64,000 nucleotides of DNA, from positions 1,922,001 to 1,986,000 of the forward strand of contig NZ_MWFK01000001.1 in the NCBI RefSeq assembly GCF_002078175.1, in the 5' to 3' direction. Below the pieces are notes generated by a model. The model was given only the letters and a program-made list of their open reading frames with translations, searched no databases and was not told the DNA's origin. The stretch comes from Streptomyces sp. M41(2017). Lineage in GTDB: Bacteria; Actinomycetota; Actinomycetes; Streptomycetales; Streptomycetaceae. The first letter of the stretch is position 1; each line of letters opens with the position of its first letter. The position numbers and the translations under genes are program-made. Positions 50,758 through 60,292 of this stretch are shown here, piece by piece.

Positions 50758-53043
50758 TCAGCTGCTGCTCGTCGGCTGCGTCAGGTCGTAGAAGGTGGCC
50801 GAACCCACCGTCACCTTCTTGAAGTTCGCCGTGACCCAGGAGCTGATCCGGGACGAGGTCGAGGAACTCGCGCCCCCGCCGCCACCCATACCGCCGCCCG
50901 AGATGAAGTAGTGGATCTTCCCTTCGGTCACGTACTTCTTGAACTGGGCCAGGGTCGGCGACGGGTCGGTGCCGTTGAAGCCGCCGATCGCCATCACGGG
51001 CTTGCCCGTGGCGAGCTGGTAACTCGCCGAGTTCTGGGAGCCGATGGCCGCCGCCGCCCACGTGTAGTCGCCGGCGTTCTTCGACAGCAGCGCCTTGGCC
51101 GCGGAGCCGACGTTCGCGCCGTTCAGCAGACCACCCGCGCCACCGCCTCCGCCCATGCCGCCCTCACCCGGGCCACCGCCGGGCATGCCGCCCGGCTGGT
51201 TCCCGCCCCGGGTACCGCCGTTGCCCTGCGTGTTCCCGTTGCCCTGCTGGTTCTGGCCGGGGAAACCGCCGGTGCCGCCCGTCGGGGGTCCGCCCGTGCC
51301 GCCGCCCTGCTGCCCGTTCTGGGCACCGTTGCCGTTCTGCTGGTTCTGGCCGCCGCCGGGGAAGCCGCCGCGCATGCCGCCACCGCCGCCGGGTCCGCCC
51401 ATCGTGCTCGCCCCGGACGGGCCGGCCGTCACGATGGAACCCGAGTGCCCGGTGTTCACCGTGGAGAGCGTGTACGCGGTCGGTCCCGCGCTCGCGGCCG
51501 CGAAGCTCAGCGCCGCCGCCGCGAGCGCCAGCCGGCGGCCGAGCCGCGTCACGAAGATCAGACCGAGGGCGCCGGTCAGACCGCCGACGAGGACGAGCCA
51601 CTTGAGCCAGGGCAGGTAGTCGGAGGTGCGGTCGAGGAGGACGTACCCCCAGGCCGCGGACGCGGTGGCCGCTCCGGCCAGGGTGAGCGACACCCACACC
51701 CTGCCGCGCTCCTCCCACAGCACCGTCGCGCCCATGCCGACCACGGCCGCGATGTAGGGGGCCAGCGCCACCGTGTAGTACTGGTGGAAGATGCCGGCCA
51801 TGTAGCTGAAGACGAGCGCGGTCATCAGCAGCGCGCCGCCCCATGCGAGGAACGAGCCACGGGTCAGGTCGGTCCGGCTCGCCTTCCGGGTCAGGACGAG
51901 GCCCGCCACCAGCAGGATCAGGGCCGCCGGGAGCAGCCAGGAGATCTGGCCGCCGATCTCGGAGTTGAACATCCGGTTCCAGCCGGTCTCGCCCCACTGC
52001 CCGGTGCCGCCCCCGCCGCCACCGCCGCCGACGCTGCCGGTCTCGTCGCCGTTGATCCGGCCGAGCCCGTTGTAGCCGAAGGTCAGCTCCAGGAAGGAGT
52101 TGTTCTGCGAGCCGCCGATGTAGGGGCGCGAGGACGCGGGCCACAACTCGACGATCGCGACCCACCAGCCGCCCGCGACGACCATCGCTCCCGCCGAGAG
52201 ACCGATCTGCGCGAACCGCTTCCGCAGGCTCACCGGCGCGCACACCGCGTACAACACGGCCAGCGGCGGCAGGATCAGGAACGCCTGGAGCGTCTTGGCG
52301 AGGAACGCGAAGCCGACCGCGACGCCCGCCCAGACGAGCCACTTCGTCCGGCCGTCCTCCAGACCCCGGATCACGCAGTAGACCGTGACGGTCATGAGCA
52401 GCGCGAGCATCGCGTCCGGGTTGTTGAACCGGAACATCAGGGCGGCGACCGGAGTGAGCGCGAGCACCGCGCCCGCGATCAGTCCCGCGGCCGGGCCGAA
52501 GCGGCGGCGCAGGGCGGCGTACAGGACGCCGACCGTCGCCACGCCCATGAGCACCTCGGGGACGAGGATCGCCCAGGAGCTGAGACCGAAGATCCGAACC
52601 GACAGGGCCATCGGCCACAGCGAGGCCGGGGGCTTGTCGACGGTGATGGCGTTGGCCGAGTCGAGCGAACCGAAGAAGAACGCCTTCCAGCTCTGGCTGC
52701 CCGCCTGGACCGCCGCGGAGTAGAAGGAGTTGGCGTACCCCGAGGCGCTCAGGCCGTACAGGTACAGCACCGCGGTGGCGAGCAGCAGGGCGAGGAACGC
52801 GGGGCGCGCCCAGCGCGGGTCCTCGGGCCTGCCCCGCCAGGCACGGTGGAGGAAGGGCCGTGCGGGCTCACCGGCTCCGGGCGCGGCCGCGGGACGGACC
52901 GGCTCGGCCGGGAGCGTGGGGGCGGGCGGGCCCCAGGAGGGGGCGGAGCTGGTGGCGAACCGGGCGTCCGTGCCGGGGCTCGGTTCTCCGGCACCGCTCG
53001 GGCCCGTACCGTTCCCGGTACTCGTGTCGGGCTGCGTCGTCAT
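50758..53043 (-). CDS. GT39 (PMT/ArnT-like) membrane glycosyltransferase
   Basis: A 761-residue polyprenol-phosphate-sugar-dependent glycosyltransferase. The cytoplasmic N-terminus is Pro/Ala-rich. About 11 TM helices (85-510) follow; the first periplasmic loop carries SLDSANAITVDKPPASLWPMALSVRIFG, with the acidic residues of PMT_2 enzymes. From about 530 to 650 lies a Gly/Asn/Gln-rich low-complexity extracellular region (GGGQNQQNGNGAQNGQQGG pattern). A compact C-terminal domain (NAGDYTWAAAAIGSQNSASYQLATGKPVMAIGGFNGTDPSPTLAQFKKYV) follows. Its start overlaps the GT2-GtrA stop by 4 bp. It likely uses the lipid-linked sugar made by the upstream protein; the acceptor is unknown. Confidence 0.92.
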   Translation of the reverse strand: MTTQPDTSTGNGTGPSGAGEPSPGTDARFATSSAPSWGPPAPTLPAEPVRPAAAPGAGEPARPFLHRAWRGRPEDPRWARPAFLALLLATAVLYLYGLSASGYANSFYSAAVQAGSQSWKAFFFGSLDSANAITVDKPPASLWPMALSVRIFGLSSWAILVPEVLMGVATVGVLYAALRRRFGPAAGLIAGAVLALTPVAALMFRFNNPDAMLALLMTVTVYCVIRGLEDGRTKWLVWAGVAVGFAFLAKTLQAFLILPPLAVLYAVCAPVSLRKRFAQIGLSAGAMVVAGGWWVAIVELWPASSRPYIGGSQNNSFLELTFGYNGLGRINGDETGSVGGGGGGGGTGQWGETGWNRMFNSEIGGQISWLLPAALILLVAGLVLTRKASRTDLTRGSFLAWGGALLMTALVFSYMAGIFHQYYTVALAPYIAAVVGMGATVLWEERGRVWVSLTLAGAATASAAWGYVLLDRTSDYLPWLKWLVLVGGLTGALGLIFVTRLGRRLALAAAALSFAAASAGPTAYTLSTVNTGHSGSIVTAGPSGASTMGGPGGGGGMRGGFPGGGQNQQNGNGAQNGQQGGGTGGPPTGGTGGFPGQNQQGNGNTQGNGGTRGGNQPGGMPGGGPGEGGMGGGGGAGGLLNGANVGSAAKALLSKNAGDYTWAAAAIGSQNSASYQLATGKPVMAIGGFNGTDPSPTLAQFKKYVTEGKIHYFISGGGMGGGGGASSSTSSRISSWVTANFKKVTVGSATFYDLTQPTSSS

Positions 53044-54563
53044 CGCGCGTTCCTCGGGTCGTGGTCGTGCGGGCGCACTGCCTGCATCTGCATGGTCGAG
53101 TCCCCCCGGCCCCGGTCCGCGGCGTCACCGGCGCGGAACGGGGCCGTGTCGTACGAGGTCGCGGGCTGGGTGGGGGAGGGCGCCGTCGGCCGCTGCGGCA
53201 GCGGCCGGTACTCCGGCGGGCCGGGCCGTACGGGCATCGGGTGGGGCGCCGCCGGATGTGCGGCGTGTGCGCCCGGCCGGTGCGAGGCCACCACCGGCGA
53301 CGGAGCCGACGTCGAGGGCTCGTCGCGCCGGTCCGGGAAGACCCAGGCGCGGAAGAGCAGGAACCGCAGGACGGTCGCGGCGAGGTTCGCCGCGATCAGG
53401 ACGGCCAGTTCGGTCGAGTGCGCGGGATCGTTCGTCGCCGCGTTCAGGGCGGCGAGGGATCCGCTGGTCAGGACGAGCCCGATACCGAAGACGACCAGTC
53501 CCTGCGCCTGGTGGCGGACGGCGCCGCCCCGGCCGCGGACCCCGAAGGTCAGCCGCCGGTTGGCCGCGGTGTTGGCGACGGCGGAGACGAGCAGCGCCAG
53601 CGCGTTGGCGACCTGGGACCCGGAGAAGGAGCGGAAGCCGCTGTAGAGCAGCAGGTAGAAGAGCGTGGACAGGCCGCCCACGACACAGAAGCCGACGAGC
53701 TGGCGGGCCAGCCCCCTGGGCACGTCGGTCAGTTCGCGGTCGCGCGGATCGTCCCCGAAGGGCCGGGCGAGCCGGTCGAGCGAGAGCGATCCGCCGGCGA
53801 GGGCGCGTCCCACCCGCCACACTCCCTTCAGGTCCTCCGTCGCGGTCCTGACGATGTGGACGGTCGAGTCCGGGTCGTCGACCCAGTCGACCGGCACCTC
53901 GTGGATGCGCAGCCCGGCCCGCTCGGCCAGCACGAGCATCTCGGTGTCGAAGAACCAGCCGGAGTCCTCGACCAGGGGCAGCAGCACCTGGGCGACGTCA
54001 CGGCGGATCGCCTTGAACCCGCACTGCGCGTCCGAGAAGCGTGCCTGGAGCGAGCCGCGCAGGATCAGGTTGTACGAGCGGCTGATGAACTCCCGCTTGG
54101 CGCCGCGCACCACCCGCGAGGAGCGGGCGAGCCGCGAACCGATCGCGAGGTCCGAGTGTCCGGAGATCAGCGGCGCCACCAGCGGCAGCAGGGCGTTCAG
54201 ATCGGTGGACAGGTCGACGTCCATGTACGCGAGGACCGGCGCGTCGGACGCCGACCACACGGTCCGCAGCGCCCGGCCGCGGCCCTTCTGCTCCAGCCGG
54301 CGGGAGACGACCTCCGGGAGCCGGGCCGCGAGGCGCGCCGCCACCCGGGGAGTGGTGTCCGTCGACGCGTTGTCCGCCACCGTGATGCGGAACGCGTACG
54401 GGAACGTGCGCTTGAGGTGCTCGTGGAGTCTGAGCACACACGGCTGGAGGTCCTTCTCCTCGTTGTAGACGGGGATCACTACGTCCAGGACAGGCGTACC
54501 GGCGTCTGTGGCCGGGAGATGCTCCCGCGCCGGCAGGTCGCCGGGAGAAGAGTCGGTTCGCAT
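53040..54563 (-). CDS. bifunctional GT2 glycosyltransferase / GtrA flippase-like protein
   Basis: A 507-residue fusion. GT2 domain (about 25-265): DVVIPVYNEEKDL, the DxD motif YMDVDLSTDLNALLPL, and DAQCGFKAIRRD, as in dolichyl/polyprenyl-phosphate mannosyl or glucosyl synthases. GtrA domain (about 285-415, four TM): QLVGFCVVGGLSTLFYLLLYSGFRSFSGSQVANALALLVSAVANTAANRRLTFG. The C-terminal about 90 residues are Pro/His-rich. The arrangement suggests synthesis and flipping of a polyprenyl-phosphate sugar for the adjacent GT39 enzyme. ATGA overlap with it; the histidine kinase stop lies 14 bp upstream. Confidence 0.93.
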   Translation of the reverse strand: MRTDSSPGDLPAREHLPATDAGTPVLDVVIPVYNEEKDLQPCVLRLHEHLKRTFPYAFRITVADNASTDTTPRVAARLAARLPEVVSRRLEQKGRGRALRTVWSASDAPVLAYMDVDLSTDLNALLPLVAPLISGHSDLAIGSRLARSSRVVRGAKREFISRSYNLILRGSLQARFSDAQCGFKAIRRDVAQVLLPLVEDSGWFFDTEMLVLAERAGLRIHEVPVDWVDDPDSTVHIVRTATEDLKGVWRVGRALAGGSLSLDRLARPFGDDPRDRELTDVPRGLARQLVGFCVVGGLSTLFYLLLYSGFRSFSGSQVANALALLVSAVANTAANRRLTFGVRGRGGAVRHQAQGLVVFGIGLVLTSGSLAALNAATNDPAHSTELAVLIAANLAATVLRFLLFRAWVFPDRRDEPSTSAPSPVVASHRPGAHAAHPAAPHPMPVRPGPPEYRPLPQRPTAPSPTQPATSYDTAPFRAGDAADRGRGDSTMQMQAVRPHDHDPRNAR

Positions 54564-54576
54564 GGAACGACTGTCG

Positions 54577-56172
54577 TCACGCGCCCTGTTGTGCCCATGT
54601 GGTGGCGCTGTGCTGTGCCTGTGAGTGCTGTCGCCACGTCGTCTCGGGTGCGGACGCGGGCAGGTGCAGGGTGAACACGGTCCTGCCGGGGACGCTGTCC
54701 ACGGTCACCGCGCCCCCGTGCGCGGCCGCCACGGCCTGCACGATCGCGAGCCCGAGACCGGTGGAGCCGGAGGCCCGGGAGCGCGAGGAGTCGCCGCGCG
54801 CGAACCGCTCGAAGACGCGGGGCAGCAGGTCGGCGGGGATGCCGGGCCCGTCGTCCTGGACGTCGACGCACAGCCACGGCCCGTGCCGGTGCACCCGCGC
54901 GGTGACGGTCGTGCCCGGCGGGGTGTGCGTCCGGGCGTTCGCGAAGAGGTTGACCATGACCTGTTGCAGCCGTGCGGCGTCCGCCGCCACCAGCGCGGGT
55001 TCCTCGGGCAGTTCGAGCCGCCAGTAGTGGTCCCGCCCGGCCGCCCGCGCGTCACTCACGGCGTCGATCACCAGCGGGACGAGGTCGGTCTGCTCGTACT
55101 GGAGGGGCCGTCCGGCGTCGAGCCGCGCGAGGAGCAGCAGGTCCTCCACGAGCAGCGTCATCCGCCCGGCCTCGGACTCGATCCGCCCGAGCGCGTGCCG
55201 GGTGTCGGGCCCGGTCTCCTCCCGGCCGCGCCGGGTGAGTTCGGCGTATCCGCGGATGGAGGCGAGCGGGGTGCGCAGCTCGTGACTGGCGTCCGCGACG
55301 AACTGCCGTACGCGCATCTCGCTCTGCTGGCGCGCGTGCAGCGCTCCGTGGACGTGGTCGAGCATCCGGTTGAGCGCCGCCCCGACCTGTCCGACCTCGG
55401 TGTGCGGATCGGACTCCGACTCCGGCACCCGCTCGTAGAGCGTGACCTCGCCGGTGTGCAGGCGGAGTTCGGAGACACGGGTGGCGGTGGCCGCGACCTT
55501 GCGCAGGGGGCGGAGGGCCAGCGTGACGATGGCCGCTCCGGCGAGGGAGGCCGCCACGAGGCCCGCGGCGGTCACGCTGATCTCGACGTAGATCAGCGTG
55601 GTGAGGGTGTTGGTGACGTCCTTGGTCGGCAGGGCCACGTAGAAGGCGCCATTCCTGCCGGACTGGTACTGGACCTGGTACTCGCCACGGCCCGGGACGT
55701 CCACGGTGTGTGGGTCCCCGTCCTTCGCGACCGAGGCGAGGGCGGCCAACTGGCTTTCGCCGAGCTTGACCTGCGTGGGCTGCTTCGCGCCGCTGGAGTC
55801 CTTCTTCGCCACACTGACGACGCCCTTGGTGACCTCGCCGTTCTTCACGATCGCGCCGATGGCGCCCATGGCCTGACCCCAGGTGACGAAGTCCAGTGGA
55901 TCCTTGACGATGCCGTCGCCGCTCGGCGGGCGCGGAGCCCCGCCACCGTCCGGCGGATCGCCCACCCGACCGCCGGCCGCGCGCATGGCCGCCTCGCCGA
56001 CGTTGTCGTTCAGCTGGTCGTACAGATGGGAGCGCAGCGCGATCGTCGTCACCGTGCCGATCACGGCGCACACGACGGCGATCAGCGCGACGGACGCGAC
56101 GACGAGCCGCGTCCGCAGAGTGCGCGGCTGTCCTCGCCTCCCCTGCGTCCGCGGCCGTCGTCGTCCGCTCAT
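54577..56172 (-). CDS. sensor histidine kinase (HisKA/HAMP)
   Basis: A 531-residue membrane sensor. TM1 at about 22-45 (LVVASVALIAVVCAVIGTVTTIAL), an extracellular sensor of about 160 residues, TM2 at about 205-228, then HAMP. HisKA carries the phospho-acceptor VADASHELRTPLASIRGYAELTRRG. HATPase N-box is QVMVNLFANARTHTP, with DDGPGIP and GSTGLGLAIVQAVAAAHGG. The start overlaps the response-regulator stop (ATGA). Downstream GT genes begin 14 bp later, so kinase, regulator and glycosyltransferases form one operon-like unit. Confidence 0.94.
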   Translation of the reverse strand: MSGRRRPRTQGRRGQPRTLRTRLVVASVALIAVVCAVIGTVTTIALRSHLYDQLNDNVGEAAMRAAGGRVGDPPDGGGAPRPPSGDGIVKDPLDFVTWGQAMGAIGAIVKNGEVTKGVVSVAKKDSSGAKQPTQVKLGESQLAALASVAKDGDPHTVDVPGRGEYQVQYQSGRNGAFYVALPTKDVTNTLTTLIYVEISVTAAGLVAASLAGAAIVTLALRPLRKVAATATRVSELRLHTGEVTLYERVPESESDPHTEVGQVGAALNRMLDHVHGALHARQQSEMRVRQFVADASHELRTPLASIRGYAELTRRGREETGPDTRHALGRIESEAGRMTLLVEDLLLLARLDAGRPLQYEQTDLVPLVIDAVSDARAAGRDHYWRLELPEEPALVAADAARLQQVMVNLFANARTHTPPGTTVTARVHRHGPWLCVDVQDDGPGIPADLLPRVFERFARGDSSRSRASGSTGLGLAIVQAVAAAHGGAVTVDSVPGRTVFTLHLPASAPETTWRQHSQAQHSATTWAQQGA

Positions 56173-56909
56173 GACGCGGCGGGCTTGATCAGGTAGCCGG
56201 CCCCACGCCGGGTGTGGATCATCGGCTCGCGCCCGGCGTCGATCTTGCGGCGCAGGTACGAGATGTAGAGCTCGACCACATTGGCCTGGCCACCGAAGTC
56301 GTAGGACCACACGCGGTCGAGGATCTGCGCCTTGCTCAGCACCCGGCGCGGGTTGCGCATCAGGAACCGCAGCAGCTCGAACTCGGTCGCGGTGAGGTGG
56401 ATGTTGGCGCCGCCCCGGGACACCTCATGGCTGTCCTCGTCGAGCGTGAGGTCCCCGACGACGAGCACGGACTCGGAGCGCCGGTCCGAGGCACCCGCAC
56501 GTCGTATGAGTCCCCGCAGCCGGGCCACGACCTCTTCGAGGCTGAACGGCTTGGTGACGTAGTCGTCGCCACCGGCGGTGAGCCCCGCGATCCGGTCCTC
56601 GACCGCGTCCTTGGCGGTCAGGAACAGCACCGGCACGTCCGGCATGTCCCGGCGCAGACGCCCGAGGACGGCCAGCCCGTCCATGTCCGGCAGCATCATG
56701 TCGAGAACGACGGCGTCGGGCCGGAACTCGCGCGCGGTCTGGACCGCGCCCGTCCCGTCGCCCGCGCTGCGGATCTGCCAGCCCTCGTAGCGGAGGGCCA
56801 TGGACAGCAGCTCGGTGATCGACAGCTCGTCGTCCACCACCAGCACGCGGACGGGGCTCCCGTCCGGCCTCAGCAGTTCGGTGCGCCCCTGGGGCGAGGT
56901 CGTGGTCAT
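56169..56909 (-). CDS. OmpR/PhoB-type response regulator
   Basis: A 246-residue regulator. The receiver has VLVVDDELSITELLSMALRYEGW, the phospho-acceptor Asp in PDAVVLDMMLPDMDG (about 69) and the Lys in DDYVTKPFSLEE. The winged-helix DNA-binding domain (about 150-240) ends RRVLSKAQILDRVWSYDFGGQANVVELYISYLRRKIDAGREPMIHTRRGAGYLIKP. ATG 56909 (MTTTSPQGRTELL) has AAGGTG 6 nt upstream; the longer frame reads through the promoter palindrome. Likely controls its own operon and the adjacent glycosyltransferases. Confidence 0.95.
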   Translation of the reverse strand: MTTTSPQGRTELLRPDGSPVRVLVVDDELSITELLSMALRYEGWQIRSAGDGTGAVQTAREFRPDAVVLDMMLPDMDGLAVLGRLRRDMPDVPVLFLTAKDAVEDRIAGLTAGGDDYVTKPFSLEEVVARLRGLIRRAGASDRRSESVLVVGDLTLDEDSHEVSRGGANIHLTATEFELLRFLMRNPRRVLSKAQILDRVWSYDFGGQANVVELYISYLRRKIDAGREPMIHTRRGAGYLIKPAAS

Positions 56910-56932
56910 AGCGGACACCTTGGCCGGTGCCG

Positions 56933-56991
56933 CTGAGAGCATCCTTTCGGCAACCTGTGATTTATCTGAGAAACGCACAGCCGCCTCTCAG
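56933..56991 (-). promoter_or_regulatory. CTGAGA repeats upstream of the response regulator
   Basis: CTGAGA on the plus strand at 56933-56938 and 56966-56971, plus TCTCAG at 56986-56991, the last two forming CTGAGA-N14-TCTCAG. The region 56950-56970 is AT-rich and probably contains the promoter. Autoregulatory binding is inferred. Confidence 0.4.
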
Positions 56992-57064
56992 GAACCTCCT
57001 GGAAAGGTCATGTGCCGCTCTTACCTTCGTGGGTTCCCGGCGGCCGCCGGCGCGTCCCGGCGCC

Positions 57065-58009
57065 TCACAGCCCGAACAGCCGCACCCCGTTCCCGTGGCA
57101 GACCGCGCGCAGCCAGTCGTCCCCCAGGCCGAGCCGTTCCAGGGCGCGCAGTTGGTGGACGTAGGGGTAGGGGATGTTCGGGAAGTCGGTGCCGAGGAGG
57201 ACCCGGTCGCCGAGGTCGGCGAGGCGGGGCAGCAGTCCGGCGGGGAACGGCGCGAGCCGCTCGCTGAAGTCCGTGAACGCCATCGTCGTGTCGAGCCGCA
57301 CCTCGTCGTACCGCTCGGCGAGGGCGAGGAAGTCCTCATACTCGGGCATGCCGAGGTGCGCGACGACGAGCCGCAGCCGGGGATGGCGGGCGAGGACGCC
57401 GGCGACCGGGCCGGGTCCCGTGTGCTTGCCGGGCGAGGGACCGGATCCGCAGTGGATCACCACGGGAGTGCCCGCCTCGGCGAGCGTTCCCCAGACCGGG
57501 TCGAGGAGTTCGTCCCCCGGGTCGTACGCCCCCACCTGCACATGGGCCTTGAAGACGCGTGCGCCTGCCTCGACCGCCTCGCGCACGTACCGGTCGACGC
57601 CCGGCTCGGGGAAGAAGGTCGAGGTGTGCAGGCAGTCCGGGGTGCGGCGCGCGAAGTCGACGGCCCAGGAGTTGAGCCACTCGGCCATGCCCGCCTTGTG
57701 CGGGTAGAGCATGGCGGTGAACGCACGGACCCCGAACTCCCTGATCAGTGCGAGCCGTTCGTCCTCGTCGGCGCGGTAGGTGATGGGCCACTCGACGCCG
57801 CCGGTCAGCTCCCCGACGCGGTCGAAGTAGTCCCACACCTTGCGCAGGACCCGCTCGGGCATGAAGTGCGTGTGGACGTCCACGAGTCCGGGCAGCCCGA
57901 GTCCCTGCCAGAACGCGCGGACCTCCGCGGCCTCACCGGGCACCGCTGCCGGGGCGGGCGCCCGCTCTCCCGACCGTGGCCCGGCGGGTACGTCAGAGTG
58001 ATCGCTCAT
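57065..58009 (-). CDS. amidohydrolase-2 family metal-dependent hydrolase
   Basis: A 314-residue TIM-barrel hydrolase or decarboxylase. Metal-binding signature GLVDVHTHFMPERV (about 45), then FKAHVQVGAYDPGDELLDPVW, a further histidine in VVIHCGSGPSPGKHTG, VVAHLGMPEYEDFL, and the terminal Asp in LLGTDFPNIPYPYV. Typical of Amidohydro_2 enzymes acting on aromatic acids or cyclic amides; the substrate is not clear. ATG 58009 is preferred over GTG 58018 because GGAGA lies about 10 nt upstream of the former. No pathway genes flank it. Confidence 0.88.
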   Translation of the reverse strand: MSDHSDVPAGPRSGERAPAPAAVPGEAAEVRAFWQGLGLPGLVDVHTHFMPERVLRKVWDYFDRVGELTGGVEWPITYRADEDERLALIREFGVRAFTAMLYPHKAGMAEWLNSWAVDFARRTPDCLHTSTFFPEPGVDRYVREAVEAGARVFKAHVQVGAYDPGDELLDPVWGTLAEAGTPVVIHCGSGPSPGKHTGPGPVAGVLARHPRLRLVVAHLGMPEYEDFLALAERYDEVRLDTTMAFTDFSERLAPFPAGLLPRLADLGDRVLLGTDFPNIPYPYVHQLRALERLGLGDDWLRAVCHGNGVRLFGL

Positions 58010-58124
58010 GTCCGCCACTCTCCGTCCGCCGGTCCCCCGGCGTCCAGCACGTCCCCCGTGGAGCAGGCACGGACGGGACGCCGGACAGGCCCCGGGCGCG
58101 GAACCCGGCCACCGGCCCAGGCCC

Positions 58125-58991
58125 TCAGAAGAGCCCGTCCTGGACCACCGACTCCATGGGCAACTCCCTTACGGGGAAGGCCCGTACACCGCTCCCCTCC
58201 GTGACGCCGGTCAGCTCCCATCCGGTCAGCAGCCGGGTGTCGAGGACGACGACTCCGCGCCCGGTCGCCAGGTGCAGATCAGGTCCCGCGGCACCGCACA
58301 GTTCACCGCTGATCGCCCCTCCCGCCACCAGCTCACCGACGACCCCCTGTGCGGGGGGCATGCCGTCGAGCCCGAACACGTCCGTGTGGTCGACGGGTTC
58401 GAAGGGCTCGCGGCGGAGGGACTCGGGCCAGTCGTCGAGCAGCCCCACCCGTGCGTGCAGCTCTCCGATGCCGGCGATCCGCTCCTCGGGCCCCGGCAGC
58501 GTGGCCCGCACCGCCCGCTTGGCGGCGTACGGAATCCGGTCCGGCACCCCGAGCGCGGCGCGCAGCAACTCCTCGGCCCGTCGCGCCGCCATCAACGGCC
58601 CCTGCCCCAGCCAGCTGAAGGTGACGGCCCCCTGCTCCAGGAGCCGTGCGGAACCCCGCTCGACCCGGGTGATCCCCACCTTCACCAGGCCCGGTCCGAA
58701 CCACGCCAGATACACGCGGTAGGGCCGTGGGTCGTCGGCCATCGTGTCGGCGGCCACGGAGTGCGCCCGGTCCAAGCGGGCGCAGTCCTCGCAGCGCGCG
58801 CCCGTACCGCGCGCGGAGACGACGGCGCGCACGGCACACGCGTTCCCCCTGGCCCCGACGCATGTCCGCACACCCCCGTCCACGACCCCGAACGCCACGC
58901 GCCGCCCGCGGACCAGCGGGCTCTCCCGCCCACCGCTCCACACGAGCACCGGCCCGTCGGCCGACCACCGCAACCCCGAACACGCCCACAC
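58125..58991 (-). CDS. DUF2797 family protein
   Basis: A 288-residue cytosolic protein of unknown function. Conserved family traits are a cysteine-rich opening (ACSGLRWSADGPVLVW; later CEDCARLDRAHS), YRVYLAWFGPGLVKVGITRVERGSARLLEQGAVTFSWLGQGPLMAARRAEELLRAALG, and GELCGAAGPDLHLATGRGVVVLD. The segment VYLAWFGPGLVKVGIT resembles a GIY-YIG-like strand. GTG 58991 is chosen (GGTGGGG 8 nt upstream); ATG 59030 would add 13 residues. Probably nucleic-acid related but unproven. Confidence 0.82.
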   Translation of the reverse strand: MWACSGLRWSADGPVLVWSGGRESPLVRGRRVAFGVVDGGVRTCVGARGNACAVRAVVSARGTGARCEDCARLDRAHSVAADTMADDPRPYRVYLAWFGPGLVKVGITRVERGSARLLEQGAVTFSWLGQGPLMAARRAEELLRAALGVPDRIPYAAKRAVRATLPGPEERIAGIGELHARVGLLDDWPESLRREPFEPVDHTDVFGLDGMPPAQGVVGELVAGGAISGELCGAAGPDLHLATGRGVVVLDTRLLTGWELTGVTEGSGVRAFPVRELPMESVVQDGLF

Positions 58992-59226
58992 CTGCCGCAC
59001 CCCACCGACAGTAGAGCCCGGCACTGACATCGACCGGACCGGACCGGCAGGGGAGGGAGGTGACCATCGGGCGTCACCACTCGGGCGCAAGCGCCGTTCA
59101 CCCACACGGGTGACACATCGGGCGTCTGGGCGTTTCCTCCTCCCTCGATGTTTCTACGGTGGTCGGGCGTCGCCCCTGCCCCCGGTGACATTCCGACCAC
59201 GCCACAGCTCCCGCCAGGGATCTCGT

Positions 59227-59676
59227 ATGAGGAACGCCAGGAACGCCATGGGCATCAAGGACAGGCACACGGACGCCACCCCGCTCGGAGGCGCGGCGCC
59301 CCTGGGGCCCCTCCCGCCACCGGGCCCGCACGCGCGCAGCCGTCTCGACCGGGGAGTGACGGTGGTGGAGCTGCACGGCACCGTCGACCTGAACGTCGTC
59401 CCCGACATCCGGGTGCACACGGACGCCGCGAGCGCCGACCGGGGCTCCCGGGTGGTCGTGGACCTGCGGCCGGTGGAATTCCTCGACTGCTCGGGACTCG
59501 GTGTGCTCTGCCGGACCCGGCGCCGGGTCATCGAACGCGAGGGCCGCCTGGCGCTGGTGTGTGTCCGGCCCTGGCACCTGCGGATCCTGAGGGCCGCCGG
59601 ACTCGGCCCGCACTTCGAGGTCCTCACCACGGTGGAGGAGGCGATCCGGCACACGACGACCGCCAACGGCGCTTAG
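59227..59676 (+). CDS. STAS-domain anti-anti-sigma factor
   Basis: A 149-residue SpoIIAA-like antagonist. After an about 38-residue Pro/Gly-rich extension comes the STAS fold: GVTVVELHGTVDLNVVPDIRVHTDAASADRGSRVVVDLRPVEFLDCSGLGVLCRTRRRV. The phosphorylatable serine is in DCSGLG. In streptomycetes such proteins bind anti-sigma kinases of the SigB/F group. No kinase gene is adjacent, and SigF/SigN in this window are only possible indirect clients. ATG 59248 (with AGGA 5 nt upstream) is a second possible start. Confidence 0.9.
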   Translation: MRNARNAMGIKDRHTDATPLGGAAPLGPLPPPGPHARSRLDRGVTVVELHGTVDLNVVPDIRVHTDAASADRGSRVVVDLRPVEFLDCSGLGVLCRTRRRVIEREGRLALVCVRPWHLRILRAAGLGPHFEVLTTVEEAIRHTTTANGA

Positions 59677-60250
59677 GGCGTGAGGAGTTCGCGCGCCGGG
59701 ACGGTTCAGGCCACCCGCGCGCGAGCGCCGGGGACCGCCTGCCGCGGATCCTCCGCCCGCGGCACTCCGGACGGGTGGACACAGGCCCCCACCGCCCCCT
59801 CAGCAGCACACCCCTGCCGTGGACCCCCGCCCACATCGGCCGAATCACGCGCTGCTGCCGCTGCGGGGGCCCGGTATACGCTGCACGCAACAGGGCCCGT
59901 CGCATCCGGTTCCGACCGGTGACGGCGACGCCTCCCTGTCTTCAGGCCCCCGGCCCCGGGTCCTCGTGACCGTCCGACCACCGTGAACGGCCGGGTCACC
60001 TCCCGGCCCTCGTCCTCTCCGGCCTTTTTGGAGTCCGGGACGCGCTCCCGCACGCCCGGGTGGGCGGTGAGGACGATCGGTGCGAGCCGCCGACGGGAGG
60101 GGAGCCCGGACCCGTCTCGCACCCACGGCCGTCGCCGCCGCGTTCACCGCGAACGGCGGCGGCCGTCGGCCCGTACGACCGGCCCACCGGACGCAGCACG
60201 AACCGGCCTTCGATCCCGGCCCACGCCGACGTCGATGTCATGACCAACGC
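59677..60250. other. 574-bp gene-free stretch
   Basis: No gene, RNA or clear repeat was recognised. Frames stay open on both strands with proline/arginine-rich translations that lack any family likeness. A GGTATACG sequence near 59871 could be a promoter fragment. The far end abuts the terminator of tRNA-Arg. Confidence 0.5.
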
Positions 60251-60285
60251 CGAAGGCCCCGCCGGTTCACCCGGCGGGGCCTTCG
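60251..60285 (-). terminator. terminator of tRNA-Arg(ACG)
   Basis: Perfect 15-bp arms (CGAAGGCCCCGCCGG and complement) with a 5-nt loop, 8 bp after the tRNA on the minus strand. Confidence 0.9.
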
Positions 60286-60292
60286 ATCTATG

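Noticed and set aside
59677..60250. Protein genes in the 574-bp gap (for example minus-strand 59706-60122)
   Set aside because: No family similarity, no ribosome sites, and competing open frames on both strands; compositional artefact.
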